A DNA stretch of 64,000 nucleotides from assembly GCA_022457155.1 (NCBI GenBank), contig JAJGOT010000039.1, forward strand, positions 2,435,021-2,499,020, written 5' to 3'. How positions within the stretch are numbered: position 1 is the stretch's first letter; each line of letters begins with the position of its first letter. This stretch comes from Cladopsammia gracilis. Lineage: Eukaryota; Cnidaria; Anthozoa; Scleractinia; Dendrophylliidae. Below the pieces are notes generated by a model. That model saw only the letters and a program-made list of their open reading frames with translations, searched no databases and was not told where the DNA came from. Positions 18,418-26,386 of this stretch are shown one piece after another. The translations under genes were made by a program, and so were the position numbers.

Positions 18418-18980
18418 TTACCTTTTAATAATTTTGTTAATATCATTCTTTATTAATTTATAAACTTGTTTCCACCATTGTTCATAAAATTTTAATGTCT
18501 TCTTTGATTTTGAAAGTGGTATAAATTCATATTCCATTCCCAAAATTTTGAATATCCGCATCAAACATATTTAATACTAATCATCCGTTTACGGTTCTTA
18601 TTAACTTCTGGTAACACGTTGTTTATTAATGCAAATATCTTATATATTTTGTCACGGTCTTGAAAACTCAATTGAATTTCTTTATTATATTTATTTATGG
18701 TATTTTCGATATGATATTTTCTTATATACACACTCTTTCTCGTCATTTTATATTTGTTATCATGGAAATCCATATATGGAGCTTGTAAATCATATCCATT
18801 AACAACACCACAATTTTTACAAACATTCATACCATCATCTTGAATCAAATCTATTTTTTCACAACATGATTCAACAACTTCCGTATTTCTAACAACATCT
18901 GCTAATCGTTGGTCACAAAAGGGGCAGGTCAACTCTCCCATATTCTTAAATTCATCATGAATTTCCAAATTACAATTCAT
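18418..18980 (-). pseudogene. VLTF3-like transcription factor, one frameshift
   Basis: Late-gene transcription factors of this type are shared by poxviruses, other large DNA viruses and Polintons. The first frame (18980-18561) has a Cys-rich zinc region (CPFCDQ, then CKNCGVVNGYD near 73-82) and the RKSVYIRKYHIENTINKYN block. It runs into a stop after SIKYV. A second frame from about 18553 to 18418 carries the expected C-terminal helices (EYEFIPLSKSKKTLKFYEQW). One indel therefore splits the gene. The start follows CATATAATAGTATAGA. The element 2 counterpart at 21872-22525 is intact. Confidence 0.75.
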
Positions 18981-19038
18981 TCTATACTATTATATGAGAT
19001 ATTATTTTTATGTGACTAACATGCAAATCTTGTTTTGC

Positions 19039-19421
19039 TTGAAAAAGGTTTTTTCCCTTCCCAATGGAAACAAAAGAGAACAATGGCAAGTGGATTTTGC
19101 ATCATCCACCATTTGCTTGGTTGAGGGAAATCATACGACTGTCTCATGACCTTGAAACGCAATATTATGACTCATTTTCCTGGGGGAACCCCCTATTGTA
19201 TGACATCATCGACTTCCTGTTTTTCTGAGAAAGTCACGCAAAGGATTCTATTATGTGGAATCACGCAATGGAATAAACGCACCATTTTGTTTTTATTAAC
19301 ATATAGTTTCATTTGATTTTTCTATATTTTTTAATCCAACAGATGGGGAGTAGTTAAGACTTGGCTTGGTATCAGATCAGTTTTGCAAAACTGATCTGGT
19401 GCCGCCAAGTCCTTAAATACT
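19039..19421 (-). repeat. Right terminal inverted repeat of element 1
   Basis: Inverted copy of 4261-4643. Its outermost 73 bp (19349-19421) again form the self-complementary tip. The right tip reads AGTATTTAAGG inward, one mismatch from the left. Confidence 0.95.
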
Positions 19422-19427
19422 ACTAAG
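19422..19427. repeat. Right target-site duplication ACTAAG of element 1
   Basis: Exact copy of 4255-4260, directly outside the right tip. Confidence 0.9.
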
Positions 19428-19464
19428 TTGTATATTTGGTGGCATTTGGCGATATAACGTGGAA

Positions 19465-19703
19465 TTTTTTTTATTTCGGATGGACAGTGCCCCTTCAATT
19501 GCCAAAAACTCGTCGGCAATAATGAGCAAAAATGCCGAGTCGTATCCATGCTACAAAACTTTCTTCTGAAGAAATATCCATGCTACGAAACTTTCTTCTG
19601 AAAAAATTGTTCATTATAAAGAGATTGATACTTTATTAGGAACAAAATTCAATAAAGTTAAATAAATTACCATGAAGCTGTACATGTCAGGAGTAACCAA
19701 CCA
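19465..19703 (+). repeat. Inverted repeat arm, partner at 39876-40095
   Basis: Nearly the reverse complement of 39876-40095: ATTTCGGATG, AATAATGAGCAAAAAT and GAAGCTGTACATGTCAGGAG all recur. A local tandem duplication of about 45 bp (ATCCATGCTAC...TTTCTTCTGAA) is present only here. A weaker relative lies near 55640-55700. It is probably a dispersed repeat present in two orientations around the nested elements. Confidence 0.65.
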
Positions 19704-19872
19704 GGAGGGGGGCATTGGGGTTTTCGGTTTTTCGGTTTTGGTCATTTTCTAGATCGGTTTTTCGGTTTTTGTATCCGTTGTGGTTTTCGGTTTTTCCATT
19801 TTAAACATCCGGTTTTCGGTTTTTATGAAAAAGAAATGCGGTTTTTCGGTTTTGGTTTTTCGCTTCCCAGTT
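19704..19872. repeat. CGGTTTTT-rich repeat, related to 38050-38153
   Basis: TTCGGTTTTTCGG words recur many times, and similar sequence lies at 38050-38153. The outer edges carry GAGGGGGGCATTGGGG on the left and CCCCAGTGCCCCCTC on the right, which are near-complementary. The two could be the ends of one more element that encloses the Harbinger and Polinton insertions, but no clear target duplication is seen. Confidence 0.45.
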
Positions 19873-20359
19873 TCCAGACCTTTTTATTTAACCTTTATCA
19901 ACCCGTAGAAGTTCACGTGATGCGCCATCTAAGGTCCAGTTCAGACGTCGTGCTTCTGCCGTGCCGAACTTATTCAGGAATTAAGTTCGACAGAAGCACG
20001 GCAGAAGCACGGCGTCTGAATCAAACTTTTGAATTAAGTTCGGCAAGGCAATTAAGTTCGACAAGCTCTGCCGTGCTACACGACTCTGGCACGGCAGCGA
20101 TTCAAACGTCGTGCTTCTGCCGTGCCAAACAAAATTCATAAATTACATTAATGTATTTTAACGGGATTGCGTTCCCTCGGGAAGTTACGAGGACAATTCT
20201 CCTTTACGGAGTATGCGCACGGGATGTCATTCGTGCCCAATGTACAAACATGGTGGCTTGGCGAAAACATTTAAACGAAATTTCCTCCGCCGTACAGCAG
20301 GGCAGTGATGTTCATCGAACGAAGAAGAACCCTTTAATGAAAACAGTCCACTAGCTGGC

Positions 20360-20465
20360 TATGGATATGACAGGGAGCAAGACGAAGAAGAAGCTACATG
20401 TAGCGACCCTGATATTGGATCTTCTGCGACTGTGTCGCGTTGCAAATCGTTTTTAATACGGTCAA
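20360..20465 (-). pseudogene. HARBI1-like nuclease, second fragment
   Basis: The minus-strand frame gives DRIKNDLQRDTVAEDPIS, which directly continues the fragment at 37413-37721 across the Polinton insertion. It then loses similarity (SSSSCSLSYP and stop). The catalytic DDE part of the transposase is not present in the window, so the gene was already truncated. Confidence 0.65.
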
Positions 20466-20783
20466 AGTAGTATAGGGGGTTGGTGATTCGGGACCGCATC
20501 CAAACGCCCGAGAAACCGCTTATTTTTGGAACTCCCGAACACCTTAGTGGCTCATTGCATTCGCCCTGGGGGCACGGCAACTAAGGTGTTCGGGAGTTCC
20601 AAAAATAAGCGGTTTTTCGGGCGTTTGGAGGCGGTCCCGGATACACCAACCCCCTATACTACACAGGGCTTGTGAATGCTGACCCGGCACGAGACCATCC
20701 CCAACCACAGCTTGTGAATGTTGATCCGGCATGAGATCACCAATTGAAGAAAGCATACCCCCGCATATACCCACCCACATGGC
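20466..20783 (+). repeat. Left TIR of element 2, with palindromic tip
   Basis: Matches 37080-37412 in reverse complement, ending inside the start codon context ACCCACATGGC. The outer 20466-20662 folds on itself over its whole length. Inside, about 42 bp beginning GCTTGTGAATG is repeated in tandem (20668-20740). Compared with the right TIR, about 14 bp are missing from one arm of the central stem. Confidence 0.92.
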
Positions 20784-21888
20784 GAACGTGAAAGCTTTCA
20801 AGGCCTTCCTTAAATCACGCGAGACTGGTCTGGTTCAAAGGAGCGAAGAATGGGTCAAAGCCAGACAAAATACAATCGGAGCCTCTGAGATCTCTGCCTT
20901 GACAGGGTCTTCACCATTTGAGAGTCAGTCAAGTCTAATTCGCAAAAAGGTAAACCCTATCGACATGAGCAAAAATGTGGCCTGCGCTTGGGGCACATTG
21001 TTTGAGTTTCTAATCCGTGAATACTTTGAGAAGAAACATTCTGTCAAAGTTTTCGGATATAAGGGCTCTATAAATCTTCCAAAGGGTCACCACCCTCTTT
21101 TTGGAAAGGTTTCTTTCAGCCCAGACAGATATTTCTCACACAAAGACGAGACAATTTTCTTGTTAGAGTTTAAGTGCCCTTACACCAGAAAGATCGCATG
21201 CCAAAAAATTCCTAAACAGTATCGTGATCAAATACAAACCGGCCTTGCTCTCAGCGGTGAGAGAGTTAACAAAGGCTTGTTTGTAGATGCCTATTTCAGA
21301 ATGTGTTCTTTGAAGCAGCTTGGTCTTAGCCTTGAACATAATTCCTTTCTAAACAAAGGGGTTGTACACAAAACGAAAAAACCATCAGCACGTGCATGTG
21401 GTATTTATCTTCTATCTTCCAAACAAAAAATATTTCCGGGTCAGACAAAATTACTTGACCTCGGCGCAACAAAATCAACAGCTATGTTTGAAAGAATTAT
21501 GAAAGGAATTTCATCTGGAGATTTCGTGTGTAGCGGTGATTGGTTTTATATTAGCTATGATGAGTATCAGAAACGAAGCGATTTAGATTTTTTGAAGGAA
21601 ATAAACAGAATGACATTCAGGGAAGCTTGGCCTCCAAACTATTATAAGACAGTTGCCTTCTTTTCATGGAAGCTCCTTGATATATCAACAATTTGGGAAA
21701 CAAAACAATTAAATTTCTTAGAAACTATTCACGAACCGATCAACCGGTTTCATGAAAATTTATCAAAACAAAAACACCTTGACAAAACCATACCTGGTGA
21801 AACTTTTGAAGACAACATCGGCGATGACAGTGCCATGTTAGAAGCCTTTCTTATTGAGAAAGCGGCAACTTTTACTCAAGATCTTTGA
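20779..21888 (+). CDS. YqaJ-like (lambda-exonuclease type) recombinase nuclease
   Basis: Degrades one strand of duplex DNA to allow annealing or recombination-linked replication. From the ATG at 20779 there are 369 residues. Motifs: RSEEWVKARQNTIGASE near 20-36, WGTLFEFLIREYFEKK, the metal-binding SFSPDR and LLEFKCPYTR, and QYRDQIQTGLAL, in the order usual for YqaJ/PD-(D/E)XK enzymes. An earlier in-frame start at 20731 lies in the TIR; the second is preferred because PolB at the other end starts at the same TIR position. The 3' end overlaps the VLTF3-like gene tail-to-tail by 17 bases. The frame is intact. Confidence 0.88.
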   Translation: MANVKAFKAFLKSRETGLVQRSEEWVKARQNTIGASEISALTGSSPFESQSSLIRKKVNPIDMSKNVACAWGTLFEFLIREYFEKKHSVKVFGYKGSINLPKGHHPLFGKVSFSPDRYFSHKDETIFLLEFKCPYTRKIACQKIPKQYRDQIQTGLALSGERVNKGLFVDAYFRMCSLKQLGLSLEHNSFLNKGVVHKTKKPSARACGIYLLSSKQKIFPGQTKLLDLGATKSTAMFERIMKGISSGDFVCSGDWFYISYDEYQKRSDLDFLKEINRMTFREAWPPNYYKTVAFFSWKLLDISTIWETKQLNFLETIHEPINRFHENLSKQKHLDKTIPGETFEDNIGDDSAMLEAFLIEKAATFTQDL

Positions 21889-22525
21889 AAGCATTGTTCC
21901 ATAAACGGTCGTTTTTAATTATCATATTGTTTGACATCTGTTGCCTCAGGTAATTTACAATCGCTCGTTGCGGGTCTTCAAGCGGCGTTGTAATGTCCAG
22001 GATTTTGTAGAGCACAAACGTATAAGAGATTCTCGGAAGTCGAGCTTCTATAAGTTTGAAGATACGTTTCGTGTTATCAATTTGGTCGATAGTCAATCCA
22101 ATCTTTTTGTTAATTCGTGTTAAAGCGTACCCAAACGCATAACACCGTGCCGACTGCCTTTGTCTTGGTTTGTACAAAATGTTTTGATCCGTATATGCCG
22201 GAGCATAATCCTCTAGCACTTCCACACGGCCGCATTTTTTGCAATAAAGTTCACAAGAATCGCTTGATTGCAAAAATGGGCCGCCGCAAGAATAACAAGA
22301 CAGAAATCTTCGGGCCCAACGTTCACGCTGCAAGTCGTTATAATGTTCTTGTAGATATTGTTTCCCCATCTCTGCCAACCCCATATCTTCGTAGATATGG
22401 CAAAGTTTTTCCGGCAGGCGCAAGCGGTGTATTTCTTTCCTATAATCACCACCATATAGCGAGCGAAGGATGGCAAAATTGTGTTGTTTGTCAAGTTCAT
22501 TGAGCCGTGCGGTGAAGTCAGTCAT
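21872..22525 (-). CDS. VLTF3-like late transcription factor
   Basis: From the ATG at 22525 (MTDFTARLNEL) there are 217 residues. A zinc ribbon (CYSCGGPF ... LYCKKCGRVE) is followed by a helical domain with RINKKIGLTIDQIDNTKRIFKLIE and LPRISYTFVLYKILDI, the arrangement of poxvirus-type VLTF3. An upstream in-frame Met at 22612 would add a basic leader with no support. It probably directs late transcription of capsid genes from the TATA-rich motifs of this element. Convergent with the exonuclease gene. Confidence 0.8.
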   Translation of the reverse strand: MTDFTARLNELDKQHNFAILRSLYGGDYRKEIHRLRLPEKLCHIYEDMGLAEMGKQYLQEHYNDLQRERWARRFLSCYSCGGPFLQSSDSCELYCKKCGRVEVLEDYAPAYTDQNILYKPRQRQSARCYAFGYALTRINKKIGLTIDQIDNTKRIFKLIEARLPRISYTFVLYKILDITTPLEDPQRAIVNYLRQQMSNNMIIKNDRLWNNAFKDLE

Positions 22526-22685
22526 GCTTAAACATAATAATTGTTTTTTCAATTTGGCGATCTTGTGACTTCCGGTATTTATTATGTAAAGCCTATATTT
22601 AGAAAAATACAACTTTTCGGTTATATTTGCGCATGCGTAGTTCTTTATGAGTTACCACATGTGAAAGCACGGCAATTCGCTCGAA

Positions 22686-23025
22686 TATAAAAGACCTGTT
22701 CGCACCATATATTATAGTAAGTCTGTAATTCGGTATAGCTCAGGGAGGTGTGGCTGGCCCCCACTGAATCCTGCTTACGGCTAATGCGATGTCAGACCAG
22801 GGGTAGTGGGGTTGCTGCGTCAGTTAGTGACCCCCTGGTGAACCAGCCCCGGCCCAACTGATACAGGGGGGTGCTCGAACAGAGATCTCCTAGGAGAACT
22901 CGACCTCGCTCCCAGAGGCTAAATGGGAAACGACAACTCCCTTGTCCGGAGTTAAGTCCTAGCCTAGGCTAGGCAAAAACGAAACAGCCACCAGAGCACC
23001 CCCTGACTAGGGTTTTGTCCCTTTT
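22686..23025 (+). ncRNA. Candidate structured RNA downstream of TATAAAA
   Basis: No coding frame. TATAAAA occurs at 22686-22692. A perfect 12-bp stem joins 22864-22876 (one G bulged) and 22994-23005. It encloses a 12-bp palindrome TCTCCTAGGAGA, a small stem AACTCC/GGAGTT and a 16-bp palindrome CCTAGCCTAGGCTAGG. A separate stem joins ACCAGGGGT near 22796 and ACCCCCTGGT near 22830. TTTT runs follow at 23013 and 23022. The word TAGCTCAGGGAGG (22736) partly fits a Pol III A box; no good B box is seen. It could be a viral small RNA, or a DNA signal such as an origin. Strand is assumed from the TATA and T runs. Confidence 0.45.
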
Positions 23026-23033
23026 CGTTATGT

Positions 23034-23104
23034 GTCACGCAATGTCATGCGTGACAGTCACGCACAATGTCACGTCATGTGTCACGCTTTGTCACGCAAT
23101 TGCG
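23034..23104. promoter_or_regulatory. Cluster of TGTCACGC words
   Basis: About six copies of TGTCACG or close variants, in both orientations (GCGTGACA once), lie within 70 bp, upstream of the VLTF3-like gene and next to the structured segment. The array looks like repeated protein-binding sites. Confidence 0.5.
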
Positions 23105-23136
23105 TTCTTTTGTTAGATAAAGCGAGAAACCCGAAT

Positions 23137-23817
23137 TTAGTCTTTCAAATCTGACTTGGACACAGCGGTAAGACGATTGAGTTTTTTTTGAATCTTTTCT
23201 TGTTCTTCCTTGCGGATTTCTTTTCTGATCTTGTCAAGATCTGGCGTTTGAGTTTGAGTTTGTTTGTTTTGTGAGGGGTTTGCTTCACCAGATCGTATTT
23301 CGTTCTTAAGTTCATAATAGCTCTCAACTTCACGGAGGATTATTTTGAATTCTGAATCGCTGATACGCTTGTCAGTTAGAGCTTTTGAAACCAGCTCAAA
23401 GACAGAGTTTCGTTTTGCAAGGGCGAGTGTGTATATTTTCTCGTGTTTAGTAATTTTTCTCTGAAGCCGCCTACTAAACAAAGTGATGCTGGCTGCTGAA
23501 AAACCTGTCATAGCTGCCACGCCGGCAATGACAGGGCTGGCTATGAGCCCGGCTCCTGTCAGGGCTGTGACGATTGTGGCTGCAGACAAGCCTGTAGAAA
23601 TGAAACCAAAACTTACTGCGGTTCCGTGAACAATGGTGTGTGCTCGCTTGTATTTCTTCGCAACTTGTCTGTAATGATTAGCCTCCGACTCAAGCTCCTT
23701 TTGCAAGTCAGAGATTTTTTTGAGTCTGAAGTCTTCACCGTTGGATAAATCTGGGTAAAGCGATGGAGTTTCGCTGTATTCAGGAGCTGATGGTAACACG
23801 TTAGCCGAGCTCATCAT
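23137..23817 (-). CDS. SLATT-like two-helix membrane protein with coiled coils
   Basis: 226 residues. Proline-containing N-terminus, a coiled coil (LQKELESEANHYRQVAKKYKRA), two adjacent hydrophobic segments at about 72-113 (VSFGFISTGLSAATIVTAL and a Gly/Ala-rich second span), then a long helix and a highly charged Lys/Glu tail. The layout matches element 1 gene 17820-18308. The start is ATGATGAGC after TATATACCCCTG, the same leader seen before the gene at 30230. It may act on membranes during assembly or release; function unproven. Frame intact. Confidence 0.65.
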   Translation of the reverse strand: MMSSANVLPSAPEYSETPSLYPDLSNGEDFRLKKISDLQKELESEANHYRQVAKKYKRAHTIVHGTAVSFGFISTGLSAATIVTALTGAGLIASPVIAGVAAMTGFSAASITLFSRRLQRKITKHEKIYTLALAKRNSVFELVSKALTDKRISDSEFKIILREVESYYELKNEIRSGEANPSQNKQTQTQTPDLDKIRKEIRKEEQEKIQKKLNRLTAVSKSDLKD

Positions 23818-23840
23818 CAGGGGTATATATAATATATTTT

Positions 23841-24504
23841 TTAATTGATCTCAAGTTCAAATTCAAGCGGCATGTTGTTGAAGTCAAAAAGGTCATTGTG
23901 TTCATCCCTTACAGACAGTGTTATGCTGTTTACATAATCGCCAGATGAGACGTCACGCAAGATGTTCTGCTGTGTTGATTCATAGAAAACTCTCTCATAG
24001 GCCTTTCCACGAAGAGCAAATTTAGCCAAAACTGTAGAAGGCTTACCATTGAGTAGGTTTTGCTCTTTATCGACCAGATCACAGTGGATAAAGTAAGTGC
24101 TTGGTGATGTTAATCCTTTGACGAATGTTATAAAGAGCAATTTAGGACTTATACCAAGCAATTTAGACAGATCGCGGTCAAGCTTCACCTCCGCAGAATA
24201 AGGTTTGGAAATTGTCATCTGACCAACTGGAGTATTTGTTTCGGTTGTTAATTTAAAGTTACCTTCGAAGGCTTCTTCAAATTCTTTTGCCAATCTATCC
24301 ATAGTGTATTCTTCCAAGTATTCTTCTGGTAGTCTTGTGCTCATTAGGGTTGGTAGTTAATGTAATCTCACCTCTTTGTTTTAGATTAAACCACGAATTA
24401 TAAATCGTGGTGGATAAGAGCCGGATGTAGCTCGGTTTCTGAAGCGGGTGGTCGAAGTAGATGGTGTGAGGGTTCGAAGGTGCGACGATTGTTAACACAA
24501 CCAT
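23841..24504 (-). pseudogene. Minor capsid (penton-like) protein, probable frameshift
   Basis: Frame one, from the ATG at 24504, gives MVVLTIVAPSNPHTIYFDHP and then YIRLLSTTIYNSWFNLK, a beta-rich jelly-roll start. It leaves its coding character after GEITL. Frame two (24344-23841) begins with short unrelated residues and then has YTMDRLAKEFEEAFEGNF and a beta-rich body ending FNNMPLEFELEIN, like the last strands of minor capsid proteins. The two overlap by 50 bases. A single indel between about 24344 and 24390 is the simplest explanation. The promoter-like TTTATATACACA stands right before the first ATG, which supports it as the true start. Confidence 0.65.
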
Positions 24505-24547
24505 TGTGTATATAAATATATATTTAAATTATAGTTATATAATCATC

Positions 24548-26377
24548 ATGTTTGGCAGACGTGGTTCAAATCTCGGTCTGAACATTGGCGGTCACGATTA
24601 CGGACCCCCACCCCCGTTTTTTCCTCGTCCCCAAAATCCCCTCTATCCAGAACAAAGGTATATTAGAAAAAAACAGCCAACACAACCCACAGTAAACCCA
24701 CAACTGGCTTGGATGAGTTCTCCGGAGGCTGAAAAACTTTCTACAGCTGCCAAGGCTAAGGCTATCTCTGACTTCAAAAGGCGTTTCCCGCACGCTGATA
24801 TGTCAAGATTTAAAACAGAAGTTCCTTTCGACGAAAAACACAAAGCCTCAGCAGTAGTTCTTTTCTCAGAGGGGCATGGCTCCTGGGCTATGCCTTCAGA
24901 CATACCGCACAAGAATTGGACACAAGCCCTGAAAGACGCCCTTGGCTTAGAGTATATTGGCGGTTTCCCTTATCAGTTAACGTTAAACCGAAACACACAA
25001 AAGCCAATCCCTGCTGTTGAATTCGCCACCTCAATCGATAAAGATATGATGATTGGCTCTGTCTTGAATGATGAAGCGCAAAAGATCTATGTCACGCCAA
25101 CTGATTATTTCACAACGAAATATAGAAACATTTTCAGAGACACACAGATTTCGTTCACAACTGCAAAATATGGGAGAAAGTGGCTCGGCGGCCCGCATAT
25201 GAGTTTCTGGCCACAACAACTAAACTTTGCTCTGTGGTGTGCAACAACCGGCTGTGGGATCTCGCGTGACCTTTTGTTTGATAAGAACTCGACTCTCTCC
25301 ATAACCCCACAGCTAAGGTCATTTTACCGGTTTTACGTCTATTTCACAACAAGGCGAATTCTTTACAAAATGGGTGGTGAACAAAGCGTGAGTGCTTTGC
25401 CAGACGACCCCACATTCAACCAGAAAGACAACAAGTTCAACATCGACGCGTACAAGAAGATTTGCCAAGAGTTCGGGGTAGGCCCTAGTTCTGACTTTCG
25501 TTTCACATACGGCAAAAATAACGGGCTTGGCAATGTGTACATTTGGGTTACTGGCGATGGGCCCCTTTCTACTGATTACGACTATCCTGATCCCGATCTA
25601 GCCCTGTTTGATGACGAGCGCGTCACAGACAGAAAAGACCCAAACTATCGAGCAAACGGCATATACTTCGTTCGTAACGACCAAGGTGCGGTTAGTCAGT
25701 TTGAACACTTTGTACCGAATTACGCACAAGGGTTAACACAGCCAGGGCTCGCGCGTATGAATCAGTCAATCGAGGCCTTTGTGTACTGCATTCTGGGTGC
25801 ACAAGCCAAAACCCGCAGCAGCATCATTGGAAGAGGAGGCCGGGCGTTCGAAACGCAGAGAGTATTCCTCACCCATCTAGAGGAGGCCATAATACTGAAC
25901 GACATCGCAACAAGCGTACAGCGATATCAGCTTGCCATCCAAGCAACTAAAGTGCGCTTAGACTTTGCGACAGCGCCCGGAAGCTGGCTCATGCCATCAC
26001 GCATGATTATCAACACAGAGAGCGTGGTGGGGTACAACAACAATCTCAAGGAGGCAACGCAAGGTATGAAGCTGGGTGTGAACAACGATGTTAACCTGGG
26101 CACAAAAAAAGCCTCCCTTCGCCACATGGATGGGGGACCAACAAAAATAAATCCACCAAACAGTCATCCATCAAACCCGATACATAAACAGGCCACACAG
26201 GCACAGGGCCTCGCACCAAAAGACCCAAAACCAGCCCCCACACCACAACCCACTCCACAACCCACACCACAGCCCACACCACAGCCCGACTCACAGCCCG
26301 ACTCACATCACGTAAACAAGGCACTCATTGGTGTGGGTGCGATTGCTTTAGCAGGCGTTATCGTTTGGTTTAGATAA
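24548..26377 (+). CDS. Large membrane-anchored Polinton protein (PY-like?)
   Basis: 609 residues from the ATG at 24548; an in-frame ATG at 24506 lies in the AT-rich promoter and is not favoured. The N-terminus is Gly/Pro-rich (GPPPPFFPRPQNP). The central 450 residues are a folded domain I cannot assign (motifs such as GRKWLGGPHMSFWPQQLNFA). Near the end is a spacer of PTPQ repeats, then a single hydrophobic helix ALIGVGAIALAGVIVWFR at the C-terminus. A tail-anchored, stalked architecture suggests a particle or membrane surface role. It may correspond to the large conserved Polinton protein often called PY, but I am not sure. Convergent with the coiled-coil gene, 9 bp apart. Confidence 0.65.
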   Translation: MFGRRGSNLGLNIGGHDYGPPPPFFPRPQNPLYPEQRYIRKKQPTQPTVNPQLAWMSSPEAEKLSTAAKAKAISDFKRRFPHADMSRFKTEVPFDEKHKASAVVLFSEGHGSWAMPSDIPHKNWTQALKDALGLEYIGGFPYQLTLNRNTQKPIPAVEFATSIDKDMMIGSVLNDEAQKIYVTPTDYFTTKYRNIFRDTQISFTTAKYGRKWLGGPHMSFWPQQLNFALWCATTGCGISRDLLFDKNSTLSITPQLRSFYRFYVYFTTRRILYKMGGEQSVSALPDDPTFNQKDNKFNIDAYKKICQEFGVGPSSDFRFTYGKNNGLGNVYIWVTGDGPLSTDYDYPDPDLALFDDERVTDRKDPNYRANGIYFVRNDQGAVSQFEHFVPNYAQGLTQPGLARMNQSIEAFVYCILGAQAKTRSSIIGRGGRAFETQRVFLTHLEEAIILNDIATSVQRYQLAIQATKVRLDFATAPGSWLMPSRMIINTESVVGYNNNLKEATQGMKLGVNNDVNLGTKKASLRHMDGGPTKINPPNSHPSNPIHKQATQAQGLAPKDPKPAPTPQPTPQPTPQPTPQPDSQPDSHHVNKALIGVGAIALAGVIVWFR

Positions 26378-26386
26378 GCGCAAAGC

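Larger units (their letters stand above)
4261..19421. mobile_element. Polinton/Maverick (adintovirus-like) element 1, 15.2 kb
   Basis: A complete element by structure: 383-bp terminal inverted repeats starting AGTA, a 6-bp target duplication, and the expected gene set. That set is protein-primed PolB, RVE integrase, A32-type packaging ATPase, adenain-like protease, double-jelly-roll capsid and single-jelly-roll capsid. It adds a PLA2-like protein and other accessory genes. Most genes are on the minus strand from 16.5 kb down to 4.8 kb; the ATPase, fibre remnant and membrane protein run the other way. PolB, minor capsid, fibre and the VLTF3-like gene carry breaks, so this copy is probably not intact. 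It is AT-rich compared with element 2. Confidence 0.95.

Noticed and set aside
22730..22880. tRNA gene
   Set aside because: TAGCTCAGGGAGG resembles an A box, but no cloverleaf, anticodon arm or good B box can be drawn at tRNA spacing.
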